Below are positions 1 through 8,871 of a DNA stretch of 64,000 bases, one piece after another (the stretch's first letter is position 1; every line of letters starts with the position of its first letter). The DNA is from CAVXEH01 sp963805645. Lineage in GTDB: Bacteria > Chloroflexota > Limnocylindria > QHBO01. The DNA lies in assembly GCA_963805645.1 (NCBI GenBank), contig CAWDVA010000010.1, positions 124,001 through 188,000 on the forward strand. Direction: 5' to 3'. A program made the translations under genes and the position numbers. Below the pieces are notes generated by a model that saw nothing but the letters and a program-made list of their open reading frames with translations, ran no database searches and had not been told where the DNA came from.

Positions 1-600
1 CATGCCGTGAAAGTGGTCCCACAGCGGGTTGATCCAGGCCAGGGGGTGGCGCCGGGAGATCTCGATCACCACCCGCTTTCGGGCGTGGGTGGTCAGCGCG
101 CCCACGAACGGGGCAATGGCACCGACGTCGTAGAGCACGTGGTGGCAGGTGACGACGTCGTGAGGCTCGACCGCGGGGGCAACATCCGGCCAGCGTCCCT
201 CGATCACCTGGGTGACCACGCCGATGGCGGCGGCTTCCTCCTGCAGCGCCGCCAGCAGGGTGGCGTTGCGATCGACGCCGGTGAGCCGCGTCACCCGCGT
301 GGCGAGTGCCAGTCCCGCGGCTCCGGCGCCCGCGCCGACGTCCAGGACCGATCCGGCACCTCCCGGGAGCGCGGCCAGGGCCGCGAGGGCGGCATCGCGG
401 GAGCGGTCCGGGCTCGTGCCGTGGGTATGTGCCGCGACGGCGGCCGCGTGGGCTCGCTCCCGGTACACGGCCCCGCCCATGGACCACGGGTCATCCACGG
501 CGGCCCTGCGCAGCTCGTCGGGAATGGCCCAGCGCTCGAGCGCCGCACCCCACGCCGCGACCGGGTCCGACGCTGGTTCAGGGGGAGGGGGCACGGGCAC
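1..600 (-). CDS. Class I SAM-dependent methyltransferase (C-terminus cut by window edge)
   Basis: Predicted S-adenosylmethionine-dependent methyltransferase; substrate unknown. The GTG at 600 follows a GGGAGGGAG ribosome binding site and opens 200 codons that run off the left edge without a stop. The AdoMet-binding motif I is visible as VLDVGAGAGAAGLAL near residue 86, followed by an acidic LTGVDRN strand end (motif II) and CHHVLYDVGAI (motif IV region), in the usual Rossmann-fold order. It starts 32 bases after the aminotransferase stop on the same strand, so it is probably the distal gene of that unit. The family is secure from the motifs; nothing here identifies the acceptor molecule. Confidence 0.8.
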   Translation of the reverse strand, partial: MPVPPPPEPASDPVAAWGAALERWAIPDELRRAAVDDPWSMGGAVYRERAHAAAVAAHTHGTSPDRSRDAALAALAALPGGAGSVLDVGAGAGAAGLALATRVTRLTGVDRNATLLAALQEEAAAIGVVTQVIEGRWPDVAPAVEPHDVVTCHHVLYDVGAIAPFVGALTTHARKRVVIEISRRHPLAWINPLWDHFHGM

Positions 601-632
601 GGCTCGCGCTCCCTCCCGCTCCGGGGCCCCGT

Positions 633-1973
633 TCAGCTGGCCAGGCCGGCGTCGAGCGCCGCGTCGAAGACCCCAACGGCGGCATCGATCGCCGAGGCGT
701 CCACGATGAGCGGCGGGCAGAAGCGAAGCGTCGACTCCCCGCACTCGAGGGTCAGCAGCCCGCGCTGGAACGCTGCCCGCTCGACCGCGGCGGCCTGCTC
801 GCGCGTCGCGAACTCGACACCGATCATGAGCCCCACGCCCCGGATGTCCGTCACCGCATCGCGCGGTTCGCAGATCCGCTGCAGCCCGGCGATCAGGCGT
901 TCGCCCATGGCCGCGGCATTGGGCAGCAGCCCGTCCTCGAGGACGTCCAGGGTGGCCAGGGCGGCCGCCGCGCAGACGGGGTTCCCGGCAAAGGTGGATC
1001 CGTGGGCTCCCGGCGGCCAGGTCCACACCGAGTCGCGGGCGATGAAGCCACCGATCGGCATGCCGGAGGCGATGCCCTTGGCGGTGGTGAGGATGTCCGG
1101 CTCCACGCCCGCATGCTCAATGGCCCACCACTTCCCGGTGCGACCCATGCCGGACTGGATCTCATCGGCCACCAGCAGGATGCCGTGCTCGTCGCAGATC
1201 TCCCGCAGGCCGCGCAGGAATGCGGCCGGGGCCGGGAGGTACCCGCCCTCGCCCTGGATCGGCTCCACCACGATGGCGGCGACATCGGAGGGTGCCAGCA
1301 GCCGTCCGAGGATCGATCGGCGCAGGACCTCGAGCTCCGCGGTGCCGTCTCCACCCGCCTTGCCGCGCCAGGTGCGGACCTGCGGGAACGGCGCGTGCTC
1401 GACCATCGGCAGCAGGGGACCAAAGCCCGCCCGCTGCTTGATCTTGGAGTTCGTCAGCGACAGGGCACCCATGGTGCGGCCATGGAACGCACCCTCGAAG
1501 GCAATGATGCCGGGGCGGTGGGTGTGGTATCGGGCCAGCTTGATGGCGCCCTCCACGGCCTCGGTTCCCGAGTTGGTGAGGAAGACGCGGGCCTTCTCCC
1601 GGAACGGCGCGATCGCGGCCAGCCGCTCGCTGAGGGCGACGTAGGTCGGCTCATAGAAGTCGGTGGCGGCGATGTGGATCAGGCGATCCGCCTGCTCCTT
1701 GATGGCCGCCACGACCGCGGGATGGCCGTGGCCGGTCGAGGCGACCGCGATGCCGGCCGCGAAGTCCAGGTACCGGTTCCCGTCGACGTCGGTGATGACA
1801 TAGCCGCGGCCGGTGTCGGCAACCAGCGGGTAGCCGCGCGTCAGCGACGGGCTCGCAACGGCGTCGTCGCGAGCGATGAGTGCTCGGGCCTTCGGTCCCG
1901 GGATCTCCGTGACGAGGTGCGGGGCCGCGGGATTCTCGGCAGCCGCCATCGGAGGGCTGGGGTGGGTGGTCAT
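633..1973 (-). CDS. Class III PLP-dependent aminotransferase (ornithine/GABA/acetylornithine type)
   Basis: A 446-residue fold-type I aminotransferase of subgroup III, expected to transfer an omega-amino group (ornithine, acetylornithine or 4-aminobutyrate) to 2-oxoglutarate. Visible landmarks are the phosphate-binding NSGTEAVEGAIK near residue 135, the substrate-side FHGRT near 163, the cofactor Asp in LVADEIQSGMGRTG (Asp270) and the Schiff-base Lys299 in TTAKGIASGMPIGG. A delta-1-pyrroline-5-carboxylate dehydrogenase lies two genes upstream on the same strand. An ornithine to glutamate-semialdehyde to glutamate route is therefore plausible, but a GABA aminotransferase would look the same at this level. 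A possible -10 element, TACGAT on the minus strand, lies about 60 bases upstream of the ATG. Confidence 0.9.
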   Translation of the reverse strand: MTTHPSPPMAAAENPAAPHLVTEIPGPKARALIARDDAVASPSLTRGYPLVADTGRGYVITDVDGNRYLDFAAGIAVASTGHGHPAVVAAIKEQADRLIHIAATDFYEPTYVALSERLAAIAPFREKARVFLTNSGTEAVEGAIKLARYHTHRPGIIAFEGAFHGRTMGALSLTNSKIKQRAGFGPLLPMVEHAPFPQVRTWRGKAGGDGTAELEVLRRSILGRLLAPSDVAAIVVEPIQGEGGYLPAPAAFLRGLREICDEHGILLVADEIQSGMGRTGKWWAIEHAGVEPDILTTAKGIASGMPIGGFIARDSVWTWPPGAHGSTFAGNPVCAAAALATLDVLEDGLLPNAAAMGERLIAGLQRICEPRDAVTDIRGVGLMIGVEFATREQAAAVERAAFQRGLLTLECGESTLRFCPPLIVDASAIDAAVGVFDAALDAGLAS

Positions 1974-2119
1974 GGAACCATTACTCCGGATCGGAGCGGC
2001 GCGTCCTGCCCGCGCCCTTGGCTAGAGCGTGCCTATCGTAGCAACGCTGCGGCTTCGACCACCACCCCCAGGGCACATCGTGCTGCCGCGGGCCACCGGG
2101 ACGCGCCATGCGCCGACGC

Positions 2120-3175
2120 TCATCGGGCGGCGGCGATCGCCTCGCCCACGAGCCCCGGCCCGCGGTAGACGAGGCCCGTCCAGAGCTGGACGAGGTCGGC
2201 TCCGGCCTCCAGCGCTGCGGCGGCGTCCCGGCCCGAGCCGATGCCCCCGGAGGCCACCAGCACCGCGCCGGACCCGAGTTGTTCGCGGACCCGCGAAATG
2301 AGCTCCAGCATGCGCGGGAGCAGCGGTCGTCCGGAGAGACCCCCGGCCTGGTCGCGCAGCGAGCGCGGGGCAAGGATCCCGCGCCGCGCCGTGCTCGTGT
2401 TGCCCAGGATGAGGCCCGCCGCCCTGGCGGCCATCGCCGCCTCGGCGAGCGCCTCGATCGCGGAGTCGTCGAGATCCGGCGCGAGCTTGACGAGGAGCGG
2501 CACCGACAGGTCCAGCTCCGTGCGCACGGCGCCCAGGGCGGCGAGGAGGGTGGACAGGGTGGCGACCGACTGCATGGCGCGCAGTCCCGGCGTGTTGGGG
2601 GAGGAGACGTTGACCGTGACGTAGTCGGCGACCGGACCAACCTCCCGGAAGGCCGCCACGAAGTCGCCGATGGCTGAGTCCTCGGGCGTGGTCCTTCCTC
2701 GTCCGATGTTCACGCCGACCGCGAATCCCGGCGGCAGCCCGCCGCGGGCCCGGGCGACGCGGCCGGCCAGGCCCGCCGCGCCGGCGTTGTTGAACCCCAT
2801 CCGGTTGACGAGCGCCTCGTCAGCGCGCAGGCGGAAGAGGCGCGGCCGTGGATTGCCCGGCTGTGCCTCGGGGGTGACGGTCCCGACCTCGGCGAACCCC
2901 AGGCCCAGCGCGGCCCAGCCGGCCAGGGCACGTCCGTCCTTGTCGAAGCCCGCCCCGATACCGACCCGGTTCCGGAACTCGACCCCCGCGACGGTGACCG
3001 AACGGGTCCGCGGCGGCGCTCCGGCGGCGAGATGCAAGAGCCCACGTCCCACGGTGCGTTCCCCTGTGCTCGCCAGCGCGCGCAGCGCCAGGTCATGGAT
3101 GCGCTCGGGGTCGGCCCGGAACAGGATCGGTCTGGCGGCGCGGTACGCCGCCAGGCTGCTGGCGCGAACGAGCAT
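2120..3175 (-). CDS. pyrD: Dihydroorotate dehydrogenase (quinone), class 2
   Basis: Oxidises dihydroorotate to orotate in pyrimidine synthesis and passes electrons to membrane quinone. The 351-residue protein has the class 2 N-terminal extension (LAAYRAARPILFRADPERIH, for quinone and membrane contact). It then shows the FMN barrel motif GIGAGFDKDG near residue 72, the catalytic-serine segment NVSSPNTPGLR near 190 (serine marks class 2, where class 1A has cysteine), KLAPD and the C-terminal ASGGIGSGRDA phosphate-binding loop. The length suits class 2. The ATG at 3175 lies 44 bases after the upstream dehydrogenase stop and a 146-base gap follows before the aminotransferase, so it may be cotranscribed only with the dehydrogenase. 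No other pyrimidine gene is nearby. Confidence 0.95.
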   Translation of the reverse strand: MLVRASSLAAYRAARPILFRADPERIHDLALRALASTGERTVGRGLLHLAAGAPPRTRSVTVAGVEFRNRVGIGAGFDKDGRALAGWAALGLGFAEVGTVTPEAQPGNPRPRLFRLRADEALVNRMGFNNAGAAGLAGRVARARGGLPPGFAVGVNIGRGRTTPEDSAIGDFVAAFREVGPVADYVTVNVSSPNTPGLRAMQSVATLSTLLAALGAVRTELDLSVPLLVKLAPDLDDSAIEALAEAAMAARAAGLILGNTSTARRGILAPRSLRDQAGGLSGRPLLPRMLELISRVREQLGSGAVLVASGGIGSGRDAAAALEAGADLVQLWTGLVYRGPGLVGEAIAAAR

Positions 3176-3219
3176 CGGTCAGGCGGTCCGGACGCCCCGC
3201 AGGACCCGGGCGATCCAGC

Positions 3220-4815
3220 TCACGCCGGGGGCGGCTCGCCGATGACCGTCTGCGACTGCTCCCGCATGAACTGCTGGACGTAGTACGGGCCGAGGCCGTT
3301 CTTGCCGGAGCTTCCGGAGCCCTTCCAGCCACCGAAGGACTGGATCCCCGGCCAGGCACCGGTCGTGGCGCCCGCGCGACGGTTGGCGTAGACGACGCCG
3401 GCCTGGATCGTGTCCAGGAAGCGGCGGACCTCCGCCTCGTCGCCGCTGAAGATCCCGGCGGTCAGGCCGTAGGCGGTTCCGTTCGCCTGCTCGATCGCCT
3501 CGTCGAGGGAGTCGACCGCGCCCACCACCAGGAACGGCACGAACAGCTCGTCCCGGAAAAGGCGGTGCTCCAGCGGGAGGCCGGACACGACTGTCGGTGT
3601 CGGGAAGTAGCCACGTGCCGCGTCGCCGTCACTGAGGACCTCGCCCCCGACTTCGATGGTGCCGCCGTCGCGGCGCGCTTCATCGACCGCATCGGTGAAC
3701 GTGCGGAGCGCGCGTTCGTTGATGACCGGCCCCATCCAGTTCTCGCGCCGGGTCGGATCACCGACGCGGATGGCCTTCGTCTTCTCGACGAGGGCGTCGA
3801 GGAAGGGCCGTACCACCGATCGGTCCACGTAGACCCGGCTGGCGGCGCTGCACTTCTGGCCGTCGTAGCCGAAGGCGGAGCGCATGCAGCCCTCGGCCGC
3901 GAGGTCGAGGTCCGCGGTCGCGGTGACGATCGCCGGGTTCTTCCCGCCCATCTCGGTGATGATCGGCCGGGGATAGTCGCGCGTGAAGTTCGTGTAGAGC
4001 TGCATGCCCACGGCGTACGAGCCGGTGAACACCAGCCCGTCGATGTCCGGGTTCTCCTCGAGCTCCGCGCCGACCGACTCACCGGGGCCGGTCACCAGGT
4101 TCACCACTCCGGCCGGGACGCCGGCCTCGCGCAGGACCTCGACGTACCGGTAGGCGAGCAGCGGTGCGTCCGAGGAGGGCTTCATGACCACGGTGTTGCC
4201 GGCGATGAGCGCACCGCCGGCCGGGCCACCGGAGAGGGCCATGGGGAAGTTGAAGGGGCTGATGACCGCCCAGACGCCGTGTGGCTTCAGCACGCTGCGG
4301 GTGTGCTCGGCGGGGGAGAGCGAGCCCATGGGCCGGTCAAACCCCTCGTTGCGCTCCATGACGTCGGAGTAGTAGCGCAGCAGGTCGGCGGTCTCCTCGA
4401 CGTCGCCCAGGGCCTCGAGGCGGTTCTTGCCGACCTCGATCGCCATCAGCGCCGCGAATTCGAACTGCCGCTCGCTGATGATGTCAGCAGCTTTCCGCAG
4501 GATCGCGATCCGGCGGCGCCAGCCCAGGTCGCGCCAGGCGGGGAACGCGGCGCGCGCAGCGGCGATGGCATCCCGCACGTCCTCCCGGGTGCCGACGGGG
4601 AATCGGCTGACCACGAGGTCCGTGTCGATTGGCGAGCGGTCGTCGAAGGTCTTGGTGCCGGCGCGTCGCTCGTCGCCGATGACCATGGGGTAGGTCTGTC
4701 CCAGCTGGCCCCGCGCGGTCTCGACGGCACGATCGAACGCGGACTGGAGCTCCTCGTTGTCGGCCGAGAGCGTGGCGTAGGTGATCTTCATCCGCGGCGT
4801 GCCGGTGGTGGCCAT
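3220..4815 (-). CDS. pruA: Delta-1-pyrroline-5-carboxylate dehydrogenase (glutamate semialdehyde dehydrogenase)
   Basis: NAD-dependent aldehyde dehydrogenase expected to oxidise glutamate gamma-semialdehyde to glutamate at the end of proline, arginine and ornithine breakdown. The ATG at 4815 (531 residues) is preferred over an in-frame ATG at 4851 because GGAGG lies 11 bases upstream of it. The fold landmarks are ISPFNFPMAL, the NAD-binding VFTGSYAVGMQLY, the general-base Glu in TEMGGKNPAIV, the catalytic Cys in FGYDGQKCSAASRVY and the C-terminal SFGGWKGSGSSG anchor. Gly-Tyr-Asp-Gly-Gln-Lys-Cys is characteristic of the pyrroline-5-carboxylate branch. The neighbouring class III aminotransferase could supply the semialdehyde. 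Confidence 0.92.
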   Translation of the reverse strand: MATTGTPRMKITYATLSADNEELQSAFDRAVETARGQLGQTYPMVIGDERRAGTKTFDDRSPIDTDLVVSRFPVGTREDVRDAIAAARAAFPAWRDLGWRRRIAILRKAADIISERQFEFAALMAIEVGKNRLEALGDVEETADLLRYYSDVMERNEGFDRPMGSLSPAEHTRSVLKPHGVWAVISPFNFPMALSGGPAGGALIAGNTVVMKPSSDAPLLAYRYVEVLREAGVPAGVVNLVTGPGESVGAELEENPDIDGLVFTGSYAVGMQLYTNFTRDYPRPIITEMGGKNPAIVTATADLDLAAEGCMRSAFGYDGQKCSAASRVYVDRSVVRPFLDALVEKTKAIRVGDPTRRENWMGPVINERALRTFTDAVDEARRDGGTIEVGGEVLSDGDAARGYFPTPTVVSGLPLEHRLFRDELFVPFLVVGAVDSLDEAIEQANGTAYGLTAGIFSGDEAEVRRFLDTIQAGVVYANRRAGATTGAWPGIQSFGGWKGSGSSGKNGLGPYYVQQFMREQSQTVIGEPPPA

Positions 4816-4912
4816 GGTGCTCGTGGTGCCTCCTTCGGGTGCGCATGGCACCCGCGGCGGCGGGCGCCATCGGACAGGCGGATCATTCGGGTGCGGGCAT
4901 TATCGCACCGGG

Positions 4913-4962
4913 TGGCGCCGGACAGGCCCTGGCGCCGGACAGGCCCTGGCGCCGGACAGGCC
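4913..4962. repeat. Short tandem repeat, 17-base unit, three copies
   Basis: Units begin at 4913, 4930 and 4947 with sequence TGGCGCCGGACAGGCCC; the third lacks the last base. A degenerate relative (GGGCGCCATCGGACAGGCGG) lies about 50 bases to the left. The array is in the 297-base intergenic stretch upstream of the pyrroline-5-carboxylate dehydrogenase. The GGCGCC core is self-complementary, but I see no clear stem-loop or promoter in it. The rest of the gap holds no recognisable gene. Confidence 0.85.
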
Positions 4963-5112
4963 GAGAGCCAGGCTCCGGGGGGAGAAGAGCCTGGCCCTCG
5001 ACGGCGTCATCCTACATTGGGGGGCCGAATGGGTGCAACACGGATTCTGCAAGGATTGCCCCCCATCACCACGGAATCCGACGCACGACGCCTCGCGGGG
5101 TCCGGGACGAGC

Positions 5113-5802
5113 TCAGCGTGGCCGGTGGAACAGGCCCAGCTTGAGCTCAAGGGAGGTTCGGTGCGGTCCCATCAGGTAGGCGCGACCGCGATCCCCGTAG
5201 AGGCGCGGCAGGAGCTCGTTGGCGGTCCCCTCGTCGCGCAGGTCGAGGTGCGCGTGGACGACCTTGATCTTGAACCCGTTGCGGACCCACCAGCCCGAGC
5301 GCCGCTGGGTCGCCTCCAGGGCGTGGGCAACGACCTCGGGCTCCAGGAGCGTGGCGACGTCGTCGCGGCCGTAGTAGCCGATCACGACCAGGCGTCCCTC
5401 GGGCCGGAGCACGCGCAGCGCCTCGGCGATGGCCGGGAGGGATGCGTCGTCGGGCTCGATGACGCCGGAGAGCACGATGTCCACGGCCCCGTCCCGGAGT
5501 GGCAGCGCGGTGGGCGAGCCTTCGACGATCCGGATGTTCGGCTGGTGCGCCTCGTCCGCGCGGCGGCGAGCCTCCTCGAGGAGTGCCGGGTCCGACTCGA
5601 TCCCGTAGGTGCGTCCGGTCCTTCGCGCCAGGAGCATCGGGTAGTGCCCGATCCCGGTGCCCACGTCCGCGATGCGGCGGCCAGAGAGCGGCGTGATGCG
5701 CTCCAGCGCCGCGAGGACCTTGCGCCCGGGGTCGATGGCCTCGCCGAGCCGACGATGGAGCTCGGGATCGAGATCGGTCCAGGCAGGGAGGATGGCGTGC
5801 AT
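5113..5802 (-). CDS. Class I SAM-dependent methyltransferase (Methyltransf_11 type)
   Basis: A 229-residue AdoMet-dependent methyltransferase of unknown substrate. Motif I is IADVGTGIGHYPMLLA near residue 45. The acidic ribose-binding end of strand 2 is YGIESDP, and the motif II/III region is TALPLRDGAVDIVLSG followed by ALRVLRPEGRLVVIGYYG, the typical DUF/UbiE-like post-motif. It begins 14 bases after the stop of the preceding lipoprotein on the same strand and could be the last gene of that two-component-system transcript. It is not closely similar to the truncated methyltransferase at the left edge. No signal peptide or membrane segment is seen, so it is cytosolic. Confidence 0.85.
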   Translation of the reverse strand: MHAILPAWTDLDPELHRRLGEAIDPGRKVLAALERITPLSGRRIADVGTGIGHYPMLLARRTGRTYGIESDPALLEEARRRADEAHQPNIRIVEGSPTALPLRDGAVDIVLSGVIEPDDASLPAIAEALRVLRPEGRLVVIGYYGRDDVATLLEPEVVAHALEATQRRSGWWVRNGFKIKVVHAHLDLRDEGTANELLPRLYGDRGRAYLMGPHRTSLELKLGLFHRPR

Positions 5803-5816
5803 GCGGTGGCCTCGGG

Positions 5817-6485
5817 CTACGGGACGCTGACGCGAGTCTCGGCCGGCCCGCCCGCCTCGGCGGTGAGGAGCGCCTCGCCGGCGAGGAACTGGAGGTCGAA
5901 GGCGACCGGGCCCGGCGCCCGACGGGTGACGATGATGGGGATCTTGAGCGTGGCCCCCGGATCCAGCGGACCCCAGCCCAGGGAGGTGGTGCCGGCAGGC
6001 TCACCCATCTCGCCGGGACCGATCACCCACTTCGTCCATGGCTGGACGAGCGCGTCCGTGAGGCGGCTCGCCGACGGCGTGAACGGCGCAAGGAAGAGCG
6101 TGACATCGAGGGCCGTGGGCCAGCGCAGCACGATCTCGGTCACTCGCTCCGACGAGAGGTTCGTCACCGTCACGGTGATGGTGCCGTTGCCGTCGTCGGG
6201 GACCGATGGCGTGATGGTGTAGCGAACCCGACGCACGTCGCGATGCGGCGGAAGGTCGAGCGAGAGCGGCGGCTCGGGTGTCGCCGTGGGGCTGGGCACG
6301 GCGGTCGGCGGCGCAGCGCTGGCGGAAGAGCTCGAGGTCGAGGTGGGTGATGGGGATGCGCTGGGGGCCGGGGTGCAGGCGCCGAGCAGCAGGGCGGCGG
6401 CCACGGCGGGGACCACCAGCCGGCGCAGCCGGATCGAGCCGGGGAGCGACGGGCCGACGGGCCGCGGTGCGGACCAGTCAGCCAC
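5817..6485 (-). CDS. Lipoprotein of unknown function, coupled to the response regulator
   Basis: The GTG at 6485 overlaps the stop of the upstream response regulator, giving 222 residues. After a short N-terminal stretch there is an arginine-flanked hydrophobic segment (LRRLVVPAVAAALL) ending in the lipobox LLGAC, so the mature protein should be anchored by a diacylglyceryl cysteine outside the membrane. A Ser/Pro/Thr linker of about 45 residues follows. The globular part is beta-rich (TITVTVTNLSSERVTEIVLRWP) and resembles an immunoglobulin-like conserved-repeat domain. The overlap suggests translational coupling, so it may be an extracytoplasmic partner or output of the neighbouring sensor system. 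I do not recognise a named family. Confidence 0.78.
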   Translation of the reverse strand: MADWSAPRPVGPSLPGSIRLRRLVVPAVAAALLLGACTPAPSASPSPTSTSSSSASAAPPTAVPSPTATPEPPLSLDLPPHRDVRRVRYTITPSVPDDGNGTITVTVTNLSSERVTEIVLRWPTALDVTLFLAPFTPSASRLTDALVQPWTKWVIGPGEMGEPAGTTSLGWGPLDPGATLKIPIIVTRRAPGPVAFDLQFLAGEALLTAEAGGPAETRVSVP

Positions 6486-7173
6486 GGGGCGGTTGCAGCT
6501 CGGTGAGCCGGTTGCGGATGGCGAAGGCGGCCGCCTGTGCCCGGCTGGCGAGTCCCAGCTTGGCGAGGATGTTCGACACGTAGTTGCGGACCGTCTTCTC
6601 GGCCAGGTCCATGGCGCCCGCGATCTCGCGGTTCGACTCGCCATCGGCGACGTGGGCGAGTACCCGGCGCTCCTGCTCGGTCAGCTCCCCAAAGGCCCCG
6701 GACTCTTCGGCATGGGTGACGTGCCGCACGCGGTCGAGCACGGCGGCGGTGACCGCCGGGTCCAGGAGGGAGCGGCCGGAGGCCACGGTGCGGATGGCGT
6801 CCACCAGCTCCCCGGAGCCGATGCGCTTGAGGATGTAGCCGGAGGCGCCGGCCGCAATGGACTCGAAGACCGCCTCCTCGTCCGCGTACGACGTCAGCAT
6901 GATCACCGGCATGTCGCGAAGCTCGCCGGTGATGGTCCGGCAGGCGTCGGTCCCGCTGCCGTTCGGCATGCGGATGTCCATCACGACCACGTCCGGACGG
7001 AGGATTCGCGCCAGCCGGACCGCTTCGTCGCCGGATTCCGCCTCTCCCACGACGTGGAACCCGTCCTGGCGGTCGAGCAGCGCGGCGAGCCCGATGCGCA
7101 CCACCTCGTGATCGTCCGCGATGAGGATGCGGATCGGTGGTGCGCCGGTCGCGGTGGAGGGTGGGCTCGTCAT
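6478..7173 (-). CDS. NarL/FixJ-family response regulator
   Basis: A 231-residue two-domain DNA-binding response regulator. The receiver domain (about residues 14-130) has the acidic pair in LIADDHEVVR, the phospho-acceptor Asp in DVVVMDIRMPNG, the switch Thr in MLTSYAD and the conserved Lys in YILKRIG. The C-terminal LuxR-type helix-turn-helix is LTEQERRVLAHVADGESNR then EIAGAMDLAEKTVRNYVSNI. The partner kinase gene ends 43 bases upstream and the lipoprotein gene overlaps its stop, so kinase, regulator and lipoprotein look like one transcript. The regulated genes and stimulus are not evident from sequence. Confidence 0.93.
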   Translation of the reverse strand: MTSPPSTATGAPPIRILIADDHEVVRIGLAALLDRQDGFHVVGEAESGDEAVRLARILRPDVVVMDIRMPNGSGTDACRTITGELRDMPVIMLTSYADEEAVFESIAAGASGYILKRIGSGELVDAIRTVASGRSLLDPAVTAAVLDRVRHVTHAEESGAFGELTEQERRVLAHVADGESNREIAGAMDLAEKTVRNYVSNILAKLGLASRAQAAAFAIRNRLTELQPPRG

Positions 7174-7216
7174 CGGTCACTCGCGTGCGTCGGCTGTCGG
7201 CCCGGACCGAGCGGGT

Positions 7217-8842
7217 TCACCGAGCTGGGCGGGCCGCCCTGAGGGGCATGGTAAGCGAGACGGCAGATCCCCGTCCGGGGAGGCCCTCGAGATGGAGGGT
7301 CGCTCCGAGGATCTCGGCGCGCCGGCGGAGGTTCTCGAGGCCCTGGGTTGCCTCCCGGCGGCCGCGCCGCGCCACCTGCTCCGGGTCGTAGCCGACCCCG
7401 TCGTCCCGGATCTCGAGCGTGAGCGCACGGCCGGAAAATCCCAGGGCGACCCAGACGTGGCGCGCCCGGGCGTGGCGCAGCACGTTGCTGAACGCTTCGT
7501 GGACGATCTGGCGCAGCTGCTCGGCCTGCTCCGGGCTGAGTGGCGAACCGGCCTCGCCGCTGACCGTCAGCTCCACCGAGACGAGCGTGTTGGCGCGCAG
7601 CTCGTCGGCGACGCTCGACACGATCTCCTCGGGGTCGAGCGATTCGAGGCTGGCCGAGCGCAGGTCGAAGATGTACGCCCGCAGGTCGCCCACGATCCGG
7701 TTCAGCTCGCTCATGGCGATGCGAAGGCGCCCGCGCGGCCCGACGGCCCGGCCGTCCGTTGCCGCTTCCCCGCCCGCGCCGAAGGCGGTGACCGCGCCGG
7801 GTGGGGTCGAGTCCTGCCCGAGTGAGGCTTCGGCCTCCTCCAGGTGGAGACCGACCGCGTAGATGGACTGGATGATGCCGTCGTGCAGGTCCCGGCCGAT
7901 CCGCTCGCGCTCGCGAAGCAGCGTCTCTCGGCGGCGGGCATCCGCCAGTGCCCGGTCGGTCTCCTGCTCGAAGAGCTCGCGCATGCGGATGACAGCGATG
8001 GCGATGGCCAGCCCGGCCAGCGACCGCAGGACGTCGATGGGCACGCCCAGGGTGGCAAGGACGCTGCTCGAGTTGACCGCGGAGCCGGGCAGGAACGGCA
8101 CCGGCATGCCGATGGCGCCGCCCACGACGCCGTAGGCGCCCAGCGCCACGACGGCAAGGCGCAGCGACGTGCCCACCGGGGGCCGCAGCGCCGGACCCAG
8201 CGCGGCCGCATTGCGGGTGAGACCCACCATGGCGGCCACCGCACCCGGGATGGCGAGCATGTATCGCGCCATCACGTCGCCGACCGCCAGCGGCGTCCCG
8301 ACGGCGTGCAGGCTGTCGCCGATGCGATCCGCCGCGAGCCAGGGCGACACGTCGATGACGAATCCCTTGGCGACGCTGGCCGAGACCGCCACGGTGCCCA
8401 CCGCCCACAGACCCAGGGCCAGCGACGGGACGACGCGCAGCCACGGAAGCGACGGGGTGCGGCGTGCGCCGGCGTCCTGCCGTGGCGCAGTGCCCATGGG
8501 TCCGGCACGTTCGGCCGCCAGGAGGAGCTCCGCGCCGAACTGGAGGAGGAGCGCGAAGCTCGTCGCCTTGAGAATGAGCTGGGCGACGAGCAGCCCCTCC
8601 ACCACGGCCCCGGGCAGGTAGCTGCTCTGGAGCGGGATGAAGAGGTAGCCCCATTCGACGAAGCCATGGACGAAGGCGAAGGCGGCGAGCCAGGGAAGAG
8701 GCCCCGCCAGGGCAAGGGCGCTCCGCCGGCGGCTCTGGAGGGCGATCGCCAGGCCCATGACGAAGAAGACCTCACCGTAGACGGTCAGGACGATGATCTG
8801 GTTCGTCCGGAAGAGCTCTGCCAGCCAGCCCACGTACGGCAT
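7217..8842 (-). CDS. NarL-system sensor histidine kinase with 7-8 membrane helices (HisKA_3)
   Basis: A membrane-embedded sensor kinase, 541 residues from the ATG at 8842. An ATG at 8878 would overlap the divergent gene, so I prefer the inner start. The first ~290 residues alternate hydrophobic helices (VYGEVFFVMGLAIAL, LPWLAAFAFVHGFVEW, VVPSLALGLWAVGTVAV and others) with no large extracellular domain, suggesting that the signal is sensed in or at the membrane. The dimerisation/phosphoacceptor segment is ERIGRDLHDGIIQSIYAVGL (His in the HisKA_3 H-box). The ATPase domain has HEAFSNVLRHARA (N-box) and DDGVGYDP (G1). A low-complexity Ala/Gly/Pro linker sits between the H-box and the ATPase domain. 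It pairs with the adjacent response regulator. Confidence 0.92.
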   Translation of the reverse strand: MPYVGWLAELFRTNQIIVLTVYGEVFFVMGLAIALQSRRRSALALAGPLPWLAAFAFVHGFVEWGYLFIPLQSSYLPGAVVEGLLVAQLILKATSFALLLQFGAELLLAAERAGPMGTAPRQDAGARRTPSLPWLRVVPSLALGLWAVGTVAVSASVAKGFVIDVSPWLAADRIGDSLHAVGTPLAVGDVMARYMLAIPGAVAAMVGLTRNAAALGPALRPPVGTSLRLAVVALGAYGVVGGAIGMPVPFLPGSAVNSSSVLATLGVPIDVLRSLAGLAIAIAVIRMRELFEQETDRALADARRRETLLRERERIGRDLHDGIIQSIYAVGLHLEEAEASLGQDSTPPGAVTAFGAGGEAATDGRAVGPRGRLRIAMSELNRIVGDLRAYIFDLRSASLESLDPEEIVSSVADELRANTLVSVELTVSGEAGSPLSPEQAEQLRQIVHEAFSNVLRHARARHVWVALGFSGRALTLEIRDDGVGYDPEQVARRGRREATQGLENLRRRAEILGATLHLEGLPGRGSAVSLTMPLRAARPAR

Positions 8843-8871
8843 CTTAGGCGGCGCGGTACCATCCTTCGCCG

